Below, one piece after another: positions 50,227 to 58,509 of a DNA stretch of 64,000 bases. The stretch is taken from assembly GCA_934778215.1 (NCBI GenBank), contig CAKVOE010000001.1:1-64000 (forward strand), in the 5' to 3' direction. Position numbers and translations under genes: made by a program. The first letter of the stretch is position 1. Each line of letters opens with the position of its first letter. The DNA comes from an uncultured Clostridia bacterium (GTDB lineage Bacteria; Bacillota; Clostridia; Christensenellales; UBA1242). Below the pieces are notes generated by a model. That model did not search any database and was not told the origin of the DNA. It saw only the letters and a list, made by a program, of their open reading frames with translations.

Positions 50227-53190
50227 ATGACAAAAAGAAAATCATTATTAACACTTTGTATAGCATTTGTAATGTGCTTATGTATGGGTTTTGGTTTTGG
50301 TGGAAGCATGGACACAGTTTATGCAGAAGGCGAAACAGACACTCGCCAAGTAATAAGCGAAATAAATGCCACTTCAAATATTAATGAAATATTTGGCTAT
50401 GGGAATAGTGTTATTGAACCAACTTTTAATATTGTAAAGGGTGCCCCAGCATATTTTAACAATAGCGGTAGTGGTAGTTGGAAAAAGAAGAACGGGTCAG
50501 ATTGGGAAAACTACACAAGCGCAACATTTATAGAAGGGATCTATATTTACAATGTTCAAATTCGTATTGATGACGAATTTGGAACAACCCATGTGCTAGA
50601 CAAAAATGGTATTAATGTTTCGGTAGATGGTGAAACTTGGGTAAATTCAGAGGTTCTTATTTATGATACCTATTCGTTCAGTTGGGTGACCTCAGTGGAG
50701 TGTGAGGTTGTTGCCCCAGCAGATGCACCGCTAAATTTTATAAAAGACAATAAGTGGGATATTAAAGAACCATATCTAAACCAAGCATTAACCTCATTTT
50801 CTGTGGCAGGCGGTGCAACGGGAGGCACAGCGCCTTATAGCTTTGCAAAGGTTTCGGGTCCTGATTGGATAAATGTTTCTGCAGACGGCACCGTTTCTGG
50901 AACACCAACCACTGTGGGCACAAATGCAGATTTGGTTATTAGTGTTACAGATAGTGCGTCTACGCCAGCAACAAAAGAAATTACTCTAAAAGTAGACAAT
51001 ACATATGTTCTACCAAAAGATAGAGAGGTAATAAGCGTTATTAGGGCAACTTCTAATATTGGCGAAAATTTGGGCTATGGCAAAGCGTTGTTTACCCCTG
51101 AGTTTAACATAACCGAAGGCGTGCAAGCATATTTTTCTTCAACTATGGGAAATTGGTTTAAAAAAGAGGGAGAGAATTTAAAAAAATATACAGAAACAAC
51201 TTTTACAGAAGGAGTTTTTGTGTATCAAACTCAAATTCGTGTTGATGACGAATTTGGAAGAACACATGTGTTAAATAAAGACGGCATATCCGTTTATATA
51301 GATGACAAATTGTGCGTAAATAATGAGAAGCCGGATGTTTATGATACATATTCTTATATATATTCTAAAATAACAGAATATGAGATTATTAAACCTACAC
51401 CAGTGGCAATAACTGACGAACTTGTGCCTGTTACCGAACTAGAAAAAGCGTTTAATGATGCACCACAAGAGCCAACATTTGGAGGAACACTTAGCCGTGG
51501 CACAGACTACGAGGTTAGTTATACAGTAAAACCGGATTCTCCTGGTTTATTGTTTTCTGATAAGCCACTTAATGCAGGCGTTTATGTTGTAACCGTTACC
51601 GGAAAGGGACTATACGAAAATAGTTTCACTAAAGAATTTGTAATTACAAAAGCGGAAAGAGATGTTCCTGTGGGACTTTTAGCAAATCCTATTTCGTGTG
51701 CAGAAGGTGTAGGCGAAATTTCTGGTGTTACTGAAATTATGGAATATAGGAAGGTTGGCGATGTAGAGTTTATTAGATGTACGTCTACAAAAATTACGGG
51801 GCTTAGCGCTGGCGAATACGAAATAAGATATATTGAAGATGAAAATTATTTTGCAAGTGATGTTGCAAAAGTTACTATTGCTATAAACCACAATTTTGGT
51901 GAAGAGATAGCAAAGCAAGAGCCAACTTGTTCAAGCGTTGGAATGCAAGCGCATTATTATTGTTCTAGGTGCGCAAAATATTTTGATACAAGCAAAACAG
52001 AAAAAACAATTGAAGAATTAACAATTCCGATTGATTCTAATGCTCACAACTTTGGTGATTTAGTTGCCAAACAACCAGCGACATGTATTGCAGAAGGTAT
52101 GGAAGCACATTACAAATGTGTAGAGTGCGCAAAATATTTTGACACAAGCAAAACAGAAAAAACAATTGAAGAATTAACAATTCCGATTGATTCTAGTGCT
52201 CACAATTTTGGTGATTTAGTTGCCAAACAACCTGCTACATGTATTGCAGAAGGTATGGAAGCACATTACAAATGTGTAGCGTGTGAAAATTATTTTGATG
52301 AGCATAAAAATAAAACAACCGAAGAAGCCTTAAAACTCGCCATAAGTCCATATTATGGGCATAATTTCGGCTTTTGGCAAGAGGAAGTGTATGCTACATG
52401 TAAAAATCCGGGCAGAAAAGGTTACAAAGTTTGTTCTATTTGTGAAAAGAAATACGATGCAAGTAACAGAGAAATTACCGATTTTGTTATCCCTGTCAAT
52501 CCGGACGGTCACGAATTAGATGATTTGATTGACGAAGTTCCTGCAACTTGCAAAGACCCTGGCGCAAAAGCACATAGAGATTGCAGATTGTGCGGAAAAC
52601 ATTGCGACCCAATAACAAAGAAAGAAATTGCAGACTTGACCATACCTGTTACTGGCGACCACACCTTTGGTGCGTGGAAAGATGAAGTCCCTTCAACAAC
52701 AACGGAGTTTGGTACAAAAGCGCACAAAGATTGTACCGTTTGCGGTAAGCATTTTGATAGCAACGGCAACGAAATTGCCGACCTTAGAATTGCAAAGATA
52801 GGAACAACAAAAGTTACTGTTAACGGAGGAACGGGCGAAGACTTTTATGAAATTGGCTCAAAGGCAACAGTAGTTGCTGCTGCTCCAGCAGAAGGTAAAA
52901 GATTTAAACATTGGCAAGATGCCAACGGAAATATTTTAAGTACAAACGCATCATACACATTTACTGTTACAGAAAATATGTCATTAACAGCAGTTTATGA
53001 AGATATTAACCCAACGCAAAATAAAGCAAAACAAGGTCTATCTGGTGGACAGATTGCCGGAATTGTTGTAGTAAGTGTGCTTTTTGTTGGAATGAGTGGT
53101 TTTGCAATTTATTGGTTTGCAATTAAGAGAAAAACCTTTGTAGACCTTGGAACGGCAATCAAAAATTTGTTCAAAAAGAAAAAACAATAA
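50227..53190 (+). CDS. Membrane-anchored, repeat-rich surface protein
   Basis: A 987-residue protein. Signal peptide to about residue 33 (..VMCLCMGFGFGGSMDTVYAE). Two copies of an unrecognised domain of about 125 residues (each with EINATSNI/VIRATSNI, GYG, RxDDEFG, YDTYS) flank a putative-Ig segment (GTVSGTPTTVG). Next come a Y-x-V-x-G sheet region and a series of Cys/His repeats (HNFGDLVAKQPATCIAEGME..CVECAKYFD). A Listeria-Bacteroides-type repeat (FKHWQDANGN..LTAVYE) and a single C-terminal membrane helix with a Lys-rich tail finish it. The plan suggests a surface adhesin or sensor. ATG 50227 follows AAAAAGGAG. It lies divergent to the recombinase. Confidence 0.8.
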   Translation: MTKRKSLLTLCIAFVMCLCMGFGFGGSMDTVYAEGETDTRQVISEINATSNINEIFGYGNSVIEPTFNIVKGAPAYFNNSGSGSWKKKNGSDWENYTSATFIEGIYIYNVQIRIDDEFGTTHVLDKNGINVSVDGETWVNSEVLIYDTYSFSWVTSVECEVVAPADAPLNFIKDNKWDIKEPYLNQALTSFSVAGGATGGTAPYSFAKVSGPDWINVSADGTVSGTPTTVGTNADLVISVTDSASTPATKEITLKVDNTYVLPKDREVISVIRATSNIGENLGYGKALFTPEFNITEGVQAYFSSTMGNWFKKEGENLKKYTETTFTEGVFVYQTQIRVDDEFGRTHVLNKDGISVYIDDKLCVNNEKPDVYDTYSYIYSKITEYEIIKPTPVAITDELVPVTELEKAFNDAPQEPTFGGTLSRGTDYEVSYTVKPDSPGLLFSDKPLNAGVYVVTVTGKGLYENSFTKEFVITKAERDVPVGLLANPISCAEGVGEISGVTEIMEYRKVGDVEFIRCTSTKITGLSAGEYEIRYIEDENYFASDVAKVTIAINHNFGEEIAKQEPTCSSVGMQAHYYCSRCAKYFDTSKTEKTIEELTIPIDSNAHNFGDLVAKQPATCIAEGMEAHYKCVECAKYFDTSKTEKTIEELTIPIDSSAHNFGDLVAKQPATCIAEGMEAHYKCVACENYFDEHKNKTTEEALKLAISPYYGHNFGFWQEEVYATCKNPGRKGYKVCSICEKKYDASNREITDFVIPVNPDGHELDDLIDEVPATCKDPGAKAHRDCRLCGKHCDPITKKEIADLTIPVTGDHTFGAWKDEVPSTTTEFGTKAHKDCTVCGKHFDSNGNEIADLRIAKIGTTKVTVNGGTGEDFYEIGSKATVVAAAPAEGKRFKHWQDANGNILSTNASYTFTVTENMSLTAVYEDINPTQNKAKQGLSGGQIAGIVVVSVLFVGMSGFAIYWFAIKRKTFVDLGTAIKNLFKKKKQ
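51970..52281 (+). repeat. Two near-identical 156-bp coding repeats
   Basis: The 52-residue Cys/His unit is repeated with very few base changes (for example the CACAACTTTGGTG and CACAATTTTGGTG landmarks 156 bp apart). This points to recent duplication; flanking units are more diverged. Confidence 0.85.
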
Positions 53191-53218
53191 AAAGTTAAAT
53201 TACGGTTAAAAATTTATA

Positions 53219-53253
53219 AAAAGGGGTATTGCAAAATTTGGTAATACTCCTTT
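53219..53253 (+). terminator. Weak intrinsic terminator
   Basis: An 11-bp stem (AAAGGGGTATT with AATACTCCTTT) has only a short T-tract after it. It is the likely end of the surface-protein transcript. Confidence 0.5.
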
Positions 53254-53463
53254 AAAATTTGCAAATTACACCAACAAGCAAAAAATATTAATACATTTTT
53301 TATAATTTTATTGAAAAAGTTTTAATAGTTTGCTACACTAAAAGTAGCAAAGTTAAGGGGTGTAACTAACTATTATTCAATTATATTAATTGGATAAAAA
53401 AACAAAACGCCAAGGATATGTTTGACTATCTTTGACTTTTATATGGTGGTTTAGGAGTAAATT

Positions 53464-54141
53464 ATGAAAAGATTAGGAATGGTTGTGGCGGTAGAGATTG
53501 ATACGGTTATAAAAAAGTTTGCAAAAATAGAGAAAATAGAAAATTCGCCATATGAAGTTTTTAGAGCGGATATTTTTGACGCAACAATTTATATATTAAA
53601 GTCGGGTGCGGGAGAGATTTTTGCCAGTGCAGGAACACAATATCTTATTACAAAATATAATGTAGAAGTGATAGTAAATTTTGGAGTAGTGGGGGCATTA
53701 ACCGAAGAGTTAACTCACGAAAGCATTTGCTTGGTAGAAAAAATTGTGCATTATGATTTTGATACATCTAGTATTGACGGTTGTGCTGTTGGGCGTTATT
53801 TGACTTACGAGAGCGAATACATTCCAACCAGTGCAAAACTATTAAACATTGCAAAAGAAGTAAATGGTAATTTAAAATTGGTTACATGCGCATCGGGTGA
53901 TAAGTTTGTTGCAGATGCTGATAAAAAAAGAGAGTTGCACAATAAATTTAATGCTGATATTGTAGAAATGGAGTCTGCGGGAATTGTTTTAACCTGTGAC
54001 AGAAATAATATACCTTGTATTTTTGTAAAGGCGATTGCCGATACATTATTTGGCGGGGCAATGCAGTACAAAACGCAATTTCATATTGCTAGCACAATGT
54101 GTTTAGAAATTGTTGAAAAAATAATTCAAAAGTTGGCATAA
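53464..54141 (+). CDS. 5'-methylthioadenosine/S-adenosylhomocysteine nucleosidase family protein
   Basis: A 225-residue member of the purine-nucleoside-phosphorylase/nucleosidase superfamily, normal length. Seen: start GMVVAVEID, glycine-rich VNFGVVGALTEEL, the ASGDKFV stretch, and substrate-binding EMESAG near residue 170, followed by KAIADTLFGG, where MTA/SAH nucleosidases carry the catalytic Asp. Such enzymes cleave the glycosidic bond of MTA and SAH to recycle adenine and the ribose thioether. Substrate preference is uncertain, so I give no gene symbol (mtnN is the likely one). Confidence 0.82.
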   Translation: MKRLGMVVAVEIDTVIKKFAKIEKIENSPYEVFRADIFDATIYILKSGAGEIFASAGTQYLITKYNVEVIVNFGVVGALTEELTHESICLVEKIVHYDFDTSSIDGCAVGRYLTYESEYIPTSAKLLNIAKEVNGNLKLVTCASGDKFVADADKKRELHNKFNADIVEMESAGIVLTCDRNNIPCIFVKAIADTLFGGAMQYKTQFHIASTMCLEIVEKIIQKLA

Positions 54142-54232
54142 ATCAAATTGATATTTAAAGATTTAAAAGGTGTGAAAAAATACAAAATTTAAGCCAAAAA
54201 ATTAATATTTTTTATTTTTAAAGTTATAAAAG

Positions 54233-54261
54233 TTGACTACTATTTGCAAATTTGCTAATAT
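54233..54261 (+). promoter_or_regulatory. Promoter of the small membrane protein
   Basis: TTGACT, a 17-nt spacer, then TAATAT, about 30 bp before the ATG at 54291. Confidence 0.65.
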
Positions 54262-54290
54262 ATAGTTATAGTTTAATAAGGAGGGAAAAT

Positions 54291-54782
54291 ATGGCAAAGA
54301 AAAAATCTGGAGTTAGCATTTCAAAGATTTGTTTAGCACTTGGACTTCTTTTGGGAGTTGCAGCAATTTGTATGATGTTTGTTACAAGCGTAGAGTTTAA
54401 AGGTTTGACTTACACCGGTCTTCAAACGGCGTTTGGTTACACCAAAGAAACTGATGTACTTGTAGCAACAGCAAAAACAGAAGTTTTTGCATTTTCATTT
54501 ATGAATCTTTTAACTTACATTTTGGCTCTTGCAGGCGTAGTATTGTGTTTATTAAATATGCTTGCACACAAGTCTAGCAAGTTGTTTGCTTTTGTCAGTG
54601 CAGCAGCATTTATCGTTTCAGCAGTATTCTTCTTTTTAACACCACAATTTAGTATTCCTATGGTACTAGGAAAGAGTGTTCAAGGTTCAGTAGAACTTGC
54701 TCTTGGAATTGGATCAATACTTGGTGGCGTATTCTCAGGAATTGCTGGAGTTAGCACACTTGCATCATGTTTTGTTAAGTAA
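54291..54782 (+). CDS. Four-helix membrane protein of unknown function
   Basis: A 163-residue protein with four hydrophobic spans (about residues 8-32, 68-90, 97-117, 135-160) and a short basic N-terminus MAKKKSG. The small polar loop after helix 1 contains GLTYTGLQTAFGYTKETD. I recognise no family. ATG 54291 follows AAGGAGGG; the ATG at 54252 precedes the promoter -10. It is monocistronic, with its own promoter and a strong terminator. Confidence 0.8.
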   Translation: MAKKKSGVSISKICLALGLLLGVAAICMMFVTSVEFKGLTYTGLQTAFGYTKETDVLVATAKTEVFAFSFMNLLTYILALAGVVLCLLNMLAHKSSKLFAFVSAAAFIVSAVFFFLTPQFSIPMVLGKSVQGSVELALGIGSILGGVFSGIAGVSTLASCFVK

Positions 54783-54795
54783 TAATTTACAAACA

Positions 54796-54828
54796 AAAAA
54801 CTCTATTCGGTTGAATAGAGTTTTTTTT
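54796..54828 (+). terminator. Intrinsic terminator
   Basis: A 10-bp perfect stem (AACTCTATTC with GAATAGAGTT) is followed by eight or more T. It lies just outside the island's left repeat. Confidence 0.9.
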
Positions 54829-54831
54829 ATC

Positions 54832-54871
54832 GGTGCGAACAACTGGACTTGAACCAGCACGGAGTTGCCCC
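54832..54871 (-). repeat. Left attachment-site copy: 40-bp 3' fragment of tRNA-Leu
   Basis: Identical over 40 bp to 58511-58550, the 3' end of the tRNA-Leu gene, on the same strand. It lacks the rest of the tRNA and the final A of CCA. This is the expected footprint of integration into a tRNA 3' end. Confidence 0.85.
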
Positions 54872-55102
54872 AACTGGATTTTGAGTTATTTAAACACTTT
54901 TTTAGATAGTATCATATAGTGTTATTTTTGATTGTCTAAAACCTTATAAAACCCCTATAAATAAAAGAAATTCTGTACATTGACTGATTAGATAATCCCT
55001 TTTAGTGTTATCTTCTATTTAGTCAGTATTTTTTAATATTTGCTGGAAATTTTATGATAATCCGTTAGAAATTTTATATGTACTTCCAAAATTCTATTAA
55101 AT
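54872..55102. other. Non-coding left end of the island
   Basis: Contains two copies of TAGTGTTAT(T/C)TT (54918-54929 and 55003-55014) that could be remnants of integrase arm-binding sites. No gene seen. Confidence 0.35.
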
Positions 55103-55112
55103 GTGCTATACT
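55084..55112 (+). promoter_or_regulatory. Island promoter 1 (extended -10)
   Basis: TTCCAA, a 17-nt spacer ending in TGC, then TATACT. It shares ATGTGCTATACT with the other island promoters. Confidence 0.5.
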
Positions 55113-55366
55113 TTAAATTATTAGAAGGAGCCAGTACAAAAGAAGATAAACACTCAATTTTACCTAAGATAGAAATTGAGCTTTATTTGAAAGAGAATAA
55201 ATCGTTTACAGAGTTTTTAGGAAACAATAATAGTTTAAAATTGAGACAGCAAGGTTTGAAATGTATAATTCGTTTTGATGAGAAATTTCAATCTGAAAAT
55301 GTTTTCTTTTATTATAAAAAGGGGTCGAAAGATAGCACATTTATTAAACGAATTAATAAAAACTAA
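55103..55366 (+). CDS. Small island ORF, possibly decayed
   Basis: Up to 87 residues, no recognised family. The central part (about residues 20-75) has LPKIEIELYLKENKSF and later CIIRFDEKF and VFFYYKKGS, which read as an alternating strand pattern. The only canonical start, GTG 55103, lies inside the promoter -10. A good ribosome site, GAAGGAG (55124-55130), is followed by no ATG, GTG or TTG at a usable distance. Either a rare start is used or the start codon has been lost. Confidence 0.4.
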   Translation: MLYFKLLEGASTKEDKHSILPKIEIELYLKENKSFTEFLGNNNSLKLRQQGLKCIIRFDEKFQSENVFFYYKKGSKDSTFIKRINKN

Positions 55367-55395
55367 GCAGTAGAATAAATTTTTAGATTTGGCAA

Positions 55396-55424
55396 TTGTA
55401 ATATTTTTAAAAATATGCTATACT
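55396..55424 (+). promoter_or_regulatory. Island promoter 2 (extended -10)
   Basis: TTGTAA, a 17-nt spacer ending in TGC, then TATACT. It drives the interrupted kinase gene. Confidence 0.6.
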
Positions 55425-55462
55425 ACTTTCACTTGTAAAAGTGATTTTAAGGAGAATAAATT

Positions 55463-56068
55463 ATGAGAATTGCCTTTTTAGGGGCTTGTGGCACAGGTAA
55501 AACAACACTTGTTGAAGCAATGTATAAAGATTTAGGACTAAAACCTGTGTATAATAATGCAAGAAATGTAATGTCTGGATTAGGTATAACCGATTTAACA
55601 GATGTTGAGCCAACCAGGAGAGCATTACTTTGCGAATCTATATTGATAACAAGACTAACAAAACAAATGGAAATATGGGACGAAGGTTTTATCTCTGACA
55701 GAAGTATAATAGATGAACTTATGTATTGAGAACTTGATAATCAAAAGAACTTTCCATCACTTACTGATACTCTAAAAGATTTTGTGTATACTTTTTATAG
55801 CAAATTCAAATATGATTTACTTGTGTGTATCCCTGTCGAATTTGATTTGTCAGAACAAGAGAAAAACGCTGATAGATTAAGATGGGTTGATGAACATAGA
55901 TATTTAGAAAATGAGTATGTTAAGAAATTTTATAACGAAGAAAAGAAAAATCCTCGTTGTTGTAAAAAGGTTATTACGGTAACAGGTTCAGTAGAAGAAA
56001 GAATATCGCAAATAAAGAAAGAAATTAAAGAACTCAATGCCAAAACTGAACTAACAAATGGACTTTAA
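55463..56068 (+). pseudogene. P-loop NTPase/nucleotide-kinase-like gene interrupted by an in-frame TGA
   Basis: A 201-residue frame with a single TGA at 55727-55729 (codon 89) and otherwise open to the TAA at 56066-56068. The first part has the Walker A motif GACGTGKTT (residues 8-16) and SDRSIID. The second part has LLVCIPVEF and a lid-like Arg stretch (DRLRWVDEHR). Overall it resembles NadR/AAA-type small kinases. Upstream AAGGAG and a good promoter are intact. TGA at a plausible TGG (Y-W-E-L) position suggests a simple nonsense mutation. Readthrough or an origin using TGA for Trp are less likely alternatives. Confidence 0.65.
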
Positions 56069-56074
56069 AATAAA

Positions 56075-56116
56075 AAAAGCGAAAGTATGATAACTTGTCA
56101 AACACTTTCGCTTTTT
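56075..56116. terminator. Bidirectional terminator between converging island genes
   Basis: AAAAAGCGAAAGT pairs with ACTTTCGCTTTTT across a 16-nt loop. T-runs occur on both strands. Confidence 0.75.
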
Positions 56117-56144
56117 CTTTCATTATTTAGTTATTTGTCAAAAT

Positions 56145-56765
56145 CTATTGAAACTTATTTAGTTCAGTTTTGAGCGTTTCTAAAACCTTAATATATTTTT
56201 CTTCAAAATCATCATTTGCTTTAATATATTTAATATTAGGGTAATATTTTTTATACATATCATAAAATTGATTATTCATTTCAACAGCTTTTTCAAAATC
56301 TTGAAAGCGGACTTCGCTATTAGCACGCTTATCATATACCCCTAGCATTGCATAAGTTTCTAAACATAATACTATATCATATCTATCTTTTGTTGTTTCT
56401 TTATCAAAATTATGTTTTGTTACAATTTTATTAAATTCACTTTCGCCAATAAAAGGCATTCCATCTAGAACTCCACGATTTAACAAAAAGACAATGGTTT
56501 TGTCTGTTTTAATATTTTTAATAAGCGACATATATAAATCTTCAACAAATAGTTGACCTTGAAATACTGCGTCTTGATATTCAAGTAAAGTAATTGTATC
56601 ATCTCCAAAAGGTTTAATGTTGTTTAATAAAATCAACTCTGCAACTTCATTTGTGTTAACCACATAATATCCAGATTGCTCTAAATCGTTTTTTAATCGT
56701 TTAATGGTTGTGTCCTTTCCAGCTTGAACACTACCAGTAATTAATACTCTTATAATCTTATTCAT
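56145..56765 (-). CDS. P-loop nucleoside/nucleotide-kinase-like protein
   Basis: A 206-residue protein with Walker A GSVQAGKDTT near residue 10, a DRYDIVLCLET strand where kinases bind the substrate or Mg, and RxxR-like lid residues (KRANSEVRF). It resembles thymidylate-kinase/AAA-type small P-loop kinases, but the substrate is unknown. I start at MNKIIRV (ATG 56765) with GGAGAC upstream; the longer frame to 56831 has no ribosome site. It is divergent from xth and is one of two different P-loop kinases in this island. Confidence 0.7.
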   Translation of the reverse strand: MNKIIRVLITGSVQAGKDTTIKRLKNDLEQSGYYVVNTNEVAELILLNNIKPFGDDTITLLEYQDAVFQGQLFVEDLYMSLIKNIKTDKTIVFLLNRGVLDGMPFIGESEFNKIVTKHNFDKETTKDRYDIVLCLETYAMLGVYDKRANSEVRFQDFEKAVEMNNQFYDMYKKYYPNIKYIKANDDFEEKYIKVLETLKTELNKFQ

Positions 56766-56835
56766 CTTTGTCTCCATTTCAATTATAATGAAAGTATTAT
56801 AAAAAGTCAAACTGTGAAAAATTATAAACAATTCA

Positions 56836-56864
56836 TTGTAATTATAAACAAAATATGCTATAAT
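56836..56864 (+). promoter_or_regulatory. Island promoter 3, probably giving a leaderless mRNA
   Basis: TTGTAA, a 17-nt spacer ending in TGC, then a perfect TATAAT. Transcription should start about 56871, at or one base before the ATG at 56872. Confidence 0.65.
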
Positions 56865-56871
56865 GGCTTAT

Positions 56872-57669
56872 ATGAAAATTGTAACTTATAATGTAAATGG
56901 AATTCGTGCAAGCATAAAACTTGGTTTTCTTGATTGGTTAAAAGAGTTTAATGCAGATATTTATTGTATTCAAGAAGTTAGATGTAATGAAAATTTAACC
57001 AAAGAATTAATATTTGACTCAAAAGAACAAATGTCACTATTTGAGAACTCCAAAACTAATTTATCTAACTATTATGCTACTTATAATTGTGGATTAAGGG
57101 CTGGTTATGCGGGAACCTTAATTTTGAGCAAGATAAAACCAGATAAAATAGTATTAGATATGCAAGAGTTTTGGCACGATGATGAAGGAAGAACTACTAT
57201 CATGATTTTTGGAAATAATGCAATAGTTAACGCATACATACCAAATGGCAATAGTCGGCTTGGTTTTAAAATGCAGTATTTATCAGCTTTAACTAAATAT
57301 CTAAATAAACTGAAAGAAACATATAATGTTATTTGTGTTGGAGATTTTAATATTGCACATAATGAAATTGATTTATCCCACCCAAAACAGTGTAAAAATA
57401 AATCGGTTTTCTTACCAATAGAACGCACTGCTTTTGGTGAGTTGCTATCTTTTGGTTTTACTGATTGTTATAGATTTGTCAACCCTGAAAAAGTTGAATA
57501 CACTTGGAGAAGTTATCGTTCTAGACATGATGAAACTTATAATAGTTGGAAATATAGAATAGATTATATTTTAGTGTCAGATGGTTTAAATTCTCAAATA
57601 GAAGAATGTAATATCCTTGATTTGCCTTATAGCGACCATCTTCCTGTCGTGTTAAATATAAAGGATTAA
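56872..57669 (+). CDS. xth: Exodeoxyribonuclease III-family AP endonuclease
   Basis: A 265-residue member of the endonuclease/exonuclease/phosphatase fold, cutting at abasic sites and from 3' ends. Seen in order: KIVTYNVNGIRA, CIQEVRC (metal Glu), YNCGLRAGYAGTLIL, NAYIPNG, VGDFNIAHNEIDL (catalytic Asp/Asn), the WRSYRSRHDETYNSWKYRID segment, and SDHLPVVL (catalytic Asp-His). Normal length and all key residues are present. No ribosome site precedes it, and the promoter -10 ends only 7 bp before the ATG, so the mRNA is probably leaderless. It is likely a cargo gene of the island and coupled to the next gene. Confidence 0.9.
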   Translation: MKIVTYNVNGIRASIKLGFLDWLKEFNADIYCIQEVRCNENLTKELIFDSKEQMSLFENSKTNLSNYYATYNCGLRAGYAGTLILSKIKPDKIVLDMQEFWHDDEGRTTIMIFGNNAIVNAYIPNGNSRLGFKMQYLSALTKYLNKLKETYNVICVGDFNIAHNEIDLSHPKQCKNKSVFLPIERTAFGELLSFGFTDCYRFVNPEKVEYTWRSYRSRHDETYNSWKYRIDYILVSDGLNSQIEECNILDLPYSDHLPVVLNIKD

Positions 57670-57671
57670 TT

Positions 57672-58226
57672 ATGAAAATTAAGAACAAGTTAGAAAGTTA
57701 TAATAAAATTATTGAATTAGGATTAAATCGCTTTCCTGAAAAGATTTTTAAATCTTCTGAAATAAATGAAGTGCAAGAATTTATCAATAAATACCCTGCT
57801 AATTATTATGCAATTAGGGATAAATCAAAAGCTGGTGGTGTATTTAAGTTAAAGGTAGAGCCACAAAATATATTAAATGAAGTTTCTGGTTATGATTTGT
57901 TTTCTATCAATGTTAGCTCTTATAATTATATAGACAATCAATTATTGGTTGGAGAAATATTCATTTCAGGAACAACTGTAAATGCCATACTCTCAACAAA
58001 TAGTGGTTATTCAGTAAGAGATGCTATTAGAAATCCTGACTTCAACTTTATGACAAATATTTTTGATGATAAAACACTTAATCAAATTCCTTGTTTTGAT
58101 GAAGTGTATAAATATATCATAGACAATAAGCTTCAAAACACTATTGTAGAATTTGCCTATTTTGATAAACCTATTGGAATAAACAAAGAAAATATAATTA
58201 TTTATGAATTAAGAACAGGATATTAA
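57672..58226 (+). CDS. Island protein of unknown function
   Basis: A 184-residue soluble protein, not recognised. It starts 2 bp after the xth stop codon, so it is surely co-transcribed and probably translationally coupled. Visible stretches are YYAIRDKSKAGGVFKLKVEP in the first third and LVGEIFIS and TIVEFAYFDKPIGINKENII later. The alternation of basic loops and strands has some feel of an ATP-grasp or nucleotide-binding fold, but no motif is firm enough to name one. Confidence 0.7.
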   Translation: MKIKNKLESYNKIIELGLNRFPEKIFKSSEINEVQEFINKYPANYYAIRDKSKAGGVFKLKVEPQNILNEVSGYDLFSINVSSYNYIDNQLLVGEIFISGTTVNAILSTNSGYSVRDAIRNPDFNFMTNIFDDKTLNQIPCFDEVYKYIIDNKLQNTIVEFAYFDKPIGINKENIIIYELRTGY

Positions 58227-58258
58227 TTATATTACCTTACTAAATTTTGAAACTAGTG

Positions 58259-58293
58259 AAATACTTTATCAATTCATTGATGAGGTATTTTTT
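58259..58293 (+). terminator. Terminator of the xth operon
   Basis: A 14-bp stem with two G-U pairs (AAATACTTTATCAA with TTGATGAGGTATTT) runs into six T. Confidence 0.85.
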
Positions 58294-58311
58294 ATTTCAT
58301 ATTTACAATTA

Positions 58312-58340
58312 AGATAAAATGTGCTATGCTTTCTATACTT
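58312..58340 (+). promoter_or_regulatory. Island promoter 4
   Basis: TTTACA, a 17-nt spacer ending in TGC, then TATGCT, with ATGTGCTATGCT matching the other island promoters. Edges are accurate to a few bases. Confidence 0.45.
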
Positions 58341-58352
58341 TTAGGAGTTTGA

Positions 58353-58454
58353 ATGGATAAAAGTTATTTTAGCGAGATGTCGCCAAAAGTAAAAATGGCA
58401 CTATTATCTCTTGTAAATGATTTTTATAGCATTGAAAGACAACACAGCATTTAA
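58353..58454 (+). CDS. Very small island protein, 33 residues
   Basis: A frame starting MDKSYFSEMSPK and ending SIERQHSI, with a fitting ribosome site (TTAGGAG) and a promoter of the island type upstream, and a terminator right after. The sequence is probably helical and soluble. It may be a genuine microprotein or the truncated N-terminus of a longer gene cut at the island edge. Confidence 0.4.
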   Translation: MDKSYFSEMSPKVKMALLSLVNDFYSIERQHSI

Positions 58455-58471
58455 AAAAATAAATAATAAAA

Positions 58472-58499
58472 AAATCGAAACCACTTTTGGTTTCGATTT
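58472..58499. terminator. Bidirectional terminator, also ending the tRNA-Leu transcript
   Basis: A 12-bp stem (AAATCGAAACCA with its complement, CTTT loop). A T-run follows on the minus strand just past the tRNA, and a weaker one on the plus strand. Confidence 0.8.
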
Positions 58500-58509
58500 A
58501 GTTCTTTTT

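Noticed and set aside
54832..54871. A second tRNA-Leu gene
   Set aside because: Only the 3' 40 bp are present, without anticodon arm or 5' acceptor strand; it is an attachment-site copy.
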